DNA from: an uncultured Lachnospiraceae bacterium | Lineage (GTDB): Bacteria > Bacillota > Clostridia > Lachnospirales > Lachnospiraceae | NCBI GenBank assembly: GCA_910588885.1 | Contig: CAJUSQ010000149.1 | Coordinates: 1 to 6,287, forward strand | Length of the DNA stretch: 6,287 nt | Reading direction: 5' to 3' | Shown here: one piece after another, positions 1 to 3,725 of the stretch | Position numbering within the stretch: position 1 is the stretch's first letter | How the letters are laid out: each line of letters starts with the position of its first letter | Notes under the pieces: generated by a model | Seen by the model: only the letters and a program-made list of their open reading frames with translations | What the model was told of the DNA's origin: nothing | Databases searched by the model: none | Made by a program: the position numbers and the translations under genes

Positions 1-56
1 ATCCTGCTTGTATGCCCGTAAATCAAGGCTTTTTTGAGATAATCAACCATTTTTGT

Positions 57-91
57 TACAAAAAAGCAGCTCCAATTACGGGGCTGTTTTT
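57..91. terminator. Probable bidirectional Rho-independent terminator
   Basis: Arms CAGCTCC (67-73) and GGGGCTG (80-86) pair with one G-T wobble around the loop AATTAC. The stem is flanked by an A-run (60-65) on the left and a T-run (87-91) on the right, so the structure has a U-tail on either strand. It would end transcription entering from before the window and isolate the cassette that begins near 176-197. No gene end is recognised in positions 1-56. Confidence 0.7.
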
Positions 92-93
92 CA

Positions 94-137
94 TTGCGGA
101 AATTATGTCAGAGTGGGGTTAAAACTTTATTCCGCAA
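94..137. repeat. 8-bp perfect inverted repeat upstream of the two-gene cassette
   Basis: TTGCGGAA (94-101) and TTCCGCAA (130-137) are exact reverse complements separated by 28 bases. The pair lies between the terminator and the first gene, just upstream of a candidate promoter. That position would suit an operator for a DNA-binding protein, possibly the winged-helix-like product of the next gene. An 8-bp pair over this distance can also occur by chance, so the role is a guess. Confidence 0.3.
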
Positions 138-144
138 AAACACA

Positions 145-173
145 TTGACGGTAGGAGGGCAGGAAGGTAAAAT
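145..173 (+). promoter_or_regulatory. Candidate sigma-A promoter overlapping the first gene's start region
   Basis: TTGACG (145-150) matches the -35 consensus at five of six bases. TAAAAT (168-173) matches the -10 consensus at five of six, with a 17-base spacer. Transcription would begin near 180, after the ATG at 176, which would force use of the ATG at 197. The spacer contains AGGAGGG and AGGAAGG, which could instead be ribosome binding sequence for the ATG at 176. The two readings exclude each other, so this promoter is tentative. A second weak candidate is TTGAGA (34-39) with TACAAA (57-62), also spaced by 17 bases. Confidence 0.35.
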
Positions 174-196
174 GAATGCAAGGGAGCGTGACAGAT

Positions 197-805
197 ATGA
201 CAAAGGATGCCGAAAAGCTATTGAGATTTCTTGTAGACACTGCAAAAGAGCAGAATGCAGAAGCCATTTGTATTCATATAAATGAAATCAGTGACATTCC
301 AAACATCCATATGTCCAGGAAAGCGTTATGTGAAGAATTAAAAAACAATAATTGTGTCAGTAAATATTATTTAAATTCTGGCGGGGAAATTGATTTTTAC
401 CTTACAACAGATGGACTGGAATATTTTGAGGAAAAGGAAGGACGGGGAAGGATGGAAGAAAATAAGAATGTGGCAATCCATGTACATGGCGGGCAGGTAA
501 ACCTGGCAAGCGGGAATGCGGTGATAAATGCCACGCAAAATAATGGGGTGAATCCCAAGGAGCTTAATGATATTGTAAATGGAATCCTGGGAAGCCTGTC
601 GGAACTGGATCGGGAAAAGGCTGATGAGGTTACGGATATTGTGGAGATGGCGAAAGAAGAGCTGGAACGCCCGGAGCCGAGGAAGGGAAGGTTAAAGAGC
701 TGCATCACTCTGATTGCGCCGATGTTTACCATAGCAAACGGCATTCCAACGCTGGCGGAAAACCTCCATAGGCTCTATGATTTCATATTGGCGTATATAC
801 GGTAG
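197..805 (+). CDS. Winged-helix-like protein with GQxNLA/QNNG module and conserved helical tail
   Basis: This is a 202-residue protein of unknown function. Residues 1-79 look like a winged helix-turn-helix fold: helices around MTKDAEKLLRFL and MSRKALCEELKNN, then a strand pair and the typical ending LTTDGLEYFEE. Residues 92-117 hold a polar Gly/Asn/Gln module containing GGQVNLASGNAVINATQNNG, shared with the next protein. A charged helical stretch (about 118-165) follows, then a hydrophobic C-terminal part (about 169-200, including ITLIAPMFTIANGIP). No signal peptide is seen. The ATG at 197 is preferred because the domain begins there and AGGGAG (181-186) precedes it. The ATG at 176, preceded by AGGAAGG (161-167), would add seven residues. 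The gene probably forms an operon with the next one, 9 bases downstream. A regulator or the sensing half of a conflict system is possible; the function is not known. Confidence 0.8.
   Translation: MTKDAEKLLRFLVDTAKEQNAEAICIHINEISDIPNIHMSRKALCEELKNNNCVSKYYLNSGGEIDFYLTTDGLEYFEEKEGRGRMEENKNVAIHVHGGQVNLASGNAVINATQNNGVNPKELNDIVNGILGSLSELDREKADEVTDIVEMAKEELERPEPRKGRLKSCITLIAPMFTIANGIPTLAENLHRLYDFILAYIR
470..547 (+). other. Shared polar module, copy 1 (middle of the first protein)
   Basis: This stretch encodes the histidine-containing strand VAIHVH followed by GGQVNLASGNAVINATQNNG. Its last 20 residues align without gaps to copy 2 in the neighbouring gene, with 10 identities (G, Q, N, L, A, I, A, Q, N, G). 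The DNA is also similar (GCGGGCAG, then AACCTGGC). A DIVNG motif follows within about 15 residues in both proteins. A Gly/Asn/Gln-rich segment shared by adjacent genes recalls bacterial amyloid-type signalling motifs and effector-associated adaptor segments, but that is an analogy only. Confidence 0.7.
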
Positions 806-809
806 GTGG
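804..809 (+). promoter_or_regulatory. Ribosome binding site favouring the ATG at 815
   Basis: AGGTGG lies 5 bases before the ATG at 815 and overlaps the TAG stop of the previous gene (803-805), as in translationally coupled genes. The alternative GTG start at 806 directly follows that stop and has no purine-rich site upstream, so 815 is preferred. Confidence 0.5.
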
Positions 810-814
810 CAGAC

Positions 815-1933
815 ATGGGGGCAGGAAATGAAAAAAAGATAGAGCTGCATTTCCATAATAGCGGGCAGTTGAACCTGGCGTTTGACCATGGGCAGATTCA
901 GGCACAGCAGACAAACGGAGCGGAGTCCGACGAAGAAGTCCTTCATGAACTGTTGGATATAGTGAATGGAAAAGAATACCTCCATGAGGCATTTGGAAAC
1001 GGGGAGGAAGCCTGCGGGCCTGTTACAGAGGAGGATGTCAGGGATTTTCCTGATGAAGCGATAGAATGGTATAAAAACCAGCTTGGGACAAGGCTGGATG
1101 GATCGGAAAGCAAGCTGCAGATTATAGGCAGGCTGCTTCAGGAAATGGAAGAAACTTTAGTCACAGGAAAAAGGTACGGCGTAATGCCGATGTTCGCAGA
1201 GGTGCCAAGGAGGACAGGGAAGGGCTATGTTTTCCTGGATGGTTGTGCCATGCCCTTTGACTATGTGAATATACGGGAGTGCTATTGGGATGCATATGAA
1301 AAATATGTAATAGAGGACAGGTATTATCATTTTATGGTTGTGCTGCATGACGGGCAGCCGGTTTTCATTGAATTGGGTTATACTCTAAGCTTTCCGGATG
1401 TGACGGAAAGGCTGTATGGATTTGGCAAAGCAAAAGGATTGGAAAATGCGAAAAAGGTGGGTCTGCTTCTGCCGGATACAAATCGTAAGATTGAAGTGGA
1501 TATGCTGCTGCTGGGGAAGAAGCGGGAGGAGCAGATTGCGCTTACAGAGTATTGGATGGAACAGATGAAGATGATAGATGCAATTGAAGAGCATTATAAA
1601 ATAAAATTCCATTTGCCGAAAAAAGCAAGTGAAATGGATTACCATGCCATTGATGTCTTATATCAGGCAATCAACAAGATGCAGACCTGTACGCTGCCGC
1701 CGCTTCCGATAGAGAAGCCTTTTTTTCGGAAAACAATCCAGATAAAGGAAGAAACGTGGATGAATGATGGGAAAGGGTTTCCTGCGCTGGAGCTGTTTGG
1801 TTATCAGTTTGTTCCGATTGGGGCATACCTGATGGAATGTGTATTGGTCTGGAAGAAAAAGCTTAAGGCATGGGAGACGAATGGGGGAGGAATCCCCATA
1901 AGGGTGGAATTCATGTGCTGCATGAAAGCCTAA
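815..1933 (+). CDS. Unrecognised protein with N-terminal GQxNLA/QTNG module; 3' end possibly frameshifted
   Basis: I do not recognise the family of this 372-residue protein. Residues 9-35 carry the same polar module as the preceding protein (SGQLNLAFDHGQIQAQQTNG), followed by LLDIVNG. An acidic linker (about 36-77) leads to a mixed alpha/beta body rich in aromatic residues, including GYVFLDGCAMPFDYVNIREC (137-156), DRYYHFMVVLHDGQPVFIEL (168-187) and a charged helix around residues 233-265. No transmembrane helix, nucleotide-binding motif or nuclease motif is evident. The N-terminal module on a larger body resembles the way adaptor segments sit on effectors or sensors in bacterial conflict systems. 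The final residues VEFMCCMKA look atypical, and another frame remains open from about 1867 to 2082, so the annotated C-terminus may result from a frameshift. It is probably co-transcribed with the gene upstream. Confidence 0.7.
   Translation: MGAGNEKKIELHFHNSGQLNLAFDHGQIQAQQTNGAESDEEVLHELLDIVNGKEYLHEAFGNGEEACGPVTEEDVRDFPDEAIEWYKNQLGTRLDGSESKLQIIGRLLQEMEETLVTGKRYGVMPMFAEVPRRTGKGYVFLDGCAMPFDYVNIRECYWDAYEKYVIEDRYYHFMVVLHDGQPVFIELGYTLSFPDVTERLYGFGKAKGLENAKKVGLLLPDTNRKIEVDMLLLGKKREEQIALTEYWMEQMKMIDAIEEHYKIKFHLPKKASEMDYHAIDVLYQAINKMQTCTLPPLPIEKPFFRKTIQIKEETWMNDGKGFPALELFGYQFVPIGAYLMECVLVWKKKLKAWETNGGGIPIRVEFMCCMKA
839..919 (+). other. Shared polar module, copy 2 (N-terminus of the second protein)
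   Basis: This encodes IELHFHN followed by SGQLNLAFDHGQIQAQQTNG. The His-x-His strand, GQxNLA, IxAxQ and the final NG all match copy 1 in the preceding gene, and DIVNG follows in both, with about five extra residues of spacing here. Its N-terminal position, against a central position in the other protein, shows that the module is mobile relative to its host domains and is not evidence of a simple whole-gene duplication. Confidence 0.7.
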
Positions 1934-2082
1934 AAGAGGAGCCTATCCTATGTAAAATAGAGGAAATTGTATTTATAATTTACGAGATTCTGTTGGGGCG
2001 TTCAAAGGCCATCCGCCATGGAACGACCGGTCTGAAATCTATGGAAGAACAGGCTGCAAGCATCCTGCGGTTTATTGAATAA
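1867..2082 (+). pseudogene. Frame-shifted continuation of the preceding gene, or an independent remnant
   Basis: This stretch is in the -1 frame relative to the preceding gene, open from just after a TAA at 1864-1866 to the TAA at 2080-2082. It encodes plausible protein: GGIHVLHESLKEEP, a hydrophobic helix with IEEIVFIIYEILLG, and a closing helix MEEQAASILRFIE. No ribosome binding site precedes the internal ATG at 1870. A one-base change between 1867 and about 1930, for example in the G-run at 1884-1888 or near GGAATTC (1907-1913), would join it to the preceding gene. It could also be the edge of a different decayed gene. No product is recognised. Confidence 0.4.
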
Positions 2083-2241
2083 TACAATTTCTCTTCTTTG
2101 GAAACAAAGTCAGGATCAGTCAGCTTCTATATCCCCAAAGTTTCCGGCTCCGAACCATTTGCGAAGAAAAAATTTAATGAGACCACAGGACTGTTCGATT
2201 TTCGGAGGGCAGATAATGGATATTGGAACAACTATAAGTGA
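2083..2241 (+). pseudogene. 3'-terminal coding remnant overlapping the mcrB-like start
   Basis: The same frame as the 1867-2082 stretch stays open after its TAA and ends at TGA 2239-2241. The translation reads like real protein, with SVSFYIPKVSGSEPFAKKKF, then ETTGLFDFRRADNGYWNNYK as the C-terminus. There is no start codon with a ribosome binding site. The stop lies 26 bases inside the mcrB-like reading frame, the kind of overlap seen between operon neighbours. It is therefore probably the tail of a gene that once preceded the mcrB-like gene, its 5' part lost or broken by the TAA at 2080. I do not recognise the family. Confidence 0.4.
2204..2209 (+). promoter_or_regulatory. Ribosome binding site fixing the mcrB-like start at ATG 2216
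   Basis: GGAGGG sits 6 bases before ATG 2216, near-ideal spacing. It sets the original start well upstream of the TTG at 2351, where an open frame could otherwise be begun, and it shows that TGA 2246-2248 lies inside the gene and is not its boundary. Confidence 0.65.
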
Positions 2242-3552
2242 AGTTTGAAAAGAGTACAAAGAATATTTAAGAGAAAATCATCCGGATTGGGCAGAAAATA
2301 CAGTCAAGACGCATGTCTCAGATGCTTTCTATATTTGGAATAATACGCTTTTGCCGTCTTTTTGGAAAACACTTATGAACGATGAGTCTATGGAAAAAGA
2401 CGGACAGGCTATTTATAACTATTTGAAAAATGATCTGCTTTCCGATACCGCAGAGGTACGAGCAAAGGCATATTTTGTAGACCTTTCCATGTTAAAAGAG
2501 TTCCTGGATTCCGCACATGGTGGAGTTGAAAAAAGGGTGGGATATGAAATTGACTGTGAGAAAACTGTGTATCAGTATGCAAAAATGGTATACGATGGAG
2601 AGATTACCTCGGAGCAGGCGGTGAAATCAATGGTCAAAGAAGTGGCTAATGCCATAGAGGATATTCTTTTTGAGGATTCTATTTTTGAAGGAATCATTCC
2701 AAAGAAAAATATGACTGATACTGTATTAACAGATAAAAATGCTGTTCGTGATTGGATATATTCTCCATACGAGTATTGAGAGCAATTATATTCAGAAGGT
2801 ATTTGTACAATTGGAAGAGACTATCTTGGTGATCCTACGCTATATGCTAACCGTGAAGAAATGCAAAGTGCAATGTTGGATTGCGGAACTGAGAAGTATA
2901 CTACTACCTATAGAAATGCTTCTCTAGAAGTGTGGCAATTTGTGCATGAGATTGCGCCAGGCGATATTATTTATGCTAAGAAAGGGCAAAGTACGATCCT
3001 TGGTAGAGGTGTCGTAACCTCGGATTTCATACTTGTGGAGGAACCGGAAGCGGTTTATGACGCTTACACGAAAGATGATTTTTTACAGGATGTGTATATG
3101 AGTGAGGAGCGATATAATACCTTGGCTGCTCTGCTTCTCACAAAGAAAAATATTATTTTGCAGGGTGCGCCGGGAGTAGGAAAACTTATGCAGCGAAGAG
3201 GCTGGCGTATTCCATTATGGGATTTCGACCTATACAGACAGGATTTGAATTGAAGAAGGGTGTGTTTTATGAGTTCTGCAGAAAAGCGGTAGAAGATGAC
3301 CGTCTACATTTCTTTATTATTGATGAGATTAACCGTGGAAATCTAAGCAAGATTTTCGGAGAGTTGTTTATGTTGATTGAGAACGATAAACGCGGCGTTG
3401 AACTTCAATTATTGTATGCGGATGAACAATTCTCAATACCAAGTAATGTACATGTTATCGGTATGATGAACACGGCAGATAGAAGTTTGGCTATGCTTGA
3501 CTATGCCCTTCGCCGCCGTTTTGCGTTTTTTGAGATTGTTCCGGCATTTGAT
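2216..3552 (+). pseudogene. mcrB-like AAA+ GTPase/ATPase of a modification-dependent restriction system, multiply disrupted and 3'-truncated
   Basis: Intact McrB-family proteins form a nucleotide-driven ring that powers the McrC nuclease to cut modified DNA. Visible in order are an N-terminal region (KEYLRENHPDW; DAFYIWNNTLLPSFW), an EVE/MrcB_N-like segment (GDIIYAKKGQSTILGRGVV), Walker A GAPGVGK (3164-3184), Walker B FFIIDE with NRGNLSKIFGE (from 3310), the McrB-type NTADRS (3469-3486) and arginines RRR (3511-3519). Lesions are TGA at codons 11 (2246) and 188 (2777), loss of one A in 3181-3184 that shifts the frame right after the Walker A lysine, and an apparent deletion at IMG (3214-3222). 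A stretch between the EVE-like part and the AAA+ domain also seems to be missing. Similarity ends at PAFD (3552), and no mcrC gene follows. The base composition is more AT-rich than on the right side. The gene is almost certainly inactive. Confidence 0.85.
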
Positions 3553-3688
3553 GCCAGCAAGCCCCTTTTGGAGTTGCGCCGGAGTAAGAAAGCATTGAAA
3601 AAGCCCTTTGGGGCAGCTGTGAATGTGGGGCGCCGGCAGACCCTCCGTGCGCCTTCCAGGTGCAAACAGGTAATAGCCCCTTATAGGG
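3553..3688. other. Non-coding junction between the decayed island and the activase 3' flank
   Basis: Similarity to McrB has stopped by 3552, and the sequence becomes GC-rich like the gene on the right. The frame that continues from the mcrB remnant to 3801 encodes low-complexity basic residues and then runs antisense to the activase, so it is not a gene. A perfect 5-bp hairpin GGCAT-TTG-ATGCC (3543-3555) sits at the junction. Several CCCC/GGGG-type short inverted segments suggest a structured or repeated intergenic element. I see no tRNA or other known RNA. Confidence 0.4.
3598..3614 (-). terminator. Weak candidate terminator on the minus strand
   Basis: Read on the minus strand this is GCCC, a CAAA loop, GGGC, then TTTTT. 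The tail is convincing, but the stem has only four base pairs. It lies about 110 bases past the activase stop and could back up the stronger hairpin next to that stop. Confidence 0.3.
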
Positions 3689-3725
3689 CAGTACGGGCCA
3701 CCGGCTTAGCCGGTGGCCTGTACTG
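3689..3725 (-). terminator. 17-bp hairpin abutting the activase stop codon
   Basis: Arms 3689-3705 (CAGTACGGGCCACCGGC) and 3709-3725 pair over 17 positions with one G-T wobble around a 3-base loop, TTA. The right arm touches the activase stop codon (3726-3728), so the hairpin forms immediately after translation ends. No T-run follows on either strand, which is unusual for a Rho-independent terminator. It may protect the 3' end of the mRNA, block convergent transcription, or be a palindromic repeat. Confidence 0.5.

Noticed and set aside
1..56. Possible end of an upstream gene on either strand
   Set aside because: Short open stretches exist in several frames, but none shows a recognisable protein end.
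94..285. 63-residue open frame starting at TTG 94, including the ATG at 172
   Set aside because: It runs through the promoter and ribosome binding region and overlaps the winged-helix-like gene in another frame; its composition is not protein-like.
397..1645. Minus-strand open frames across the two-gene cassette (397-744, 692-985, 783-992, 1157-1348, 1385-1645)
   Set aside because: They are antisense shadows of well-supported plus-strand genes and show no ribosome binding sites or recognisable domains.
2351..2779. Separate 142-residue gene starting at TTG 2351
   Set aside because: The frame continues upstream to ATG 2216 with an ideal ribosome binding site and downstream past the TGA; it is a fragment of the mcrB-like pseudogene.
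2246..2779. Use of TGA as a tryptophan codon in this genome
   Set aside because: The activase gene ends in TGA right at a strong hairpin, TGG is used for all other visible tryptophans, and the mcrB-like gene carries further unrelated lesions.
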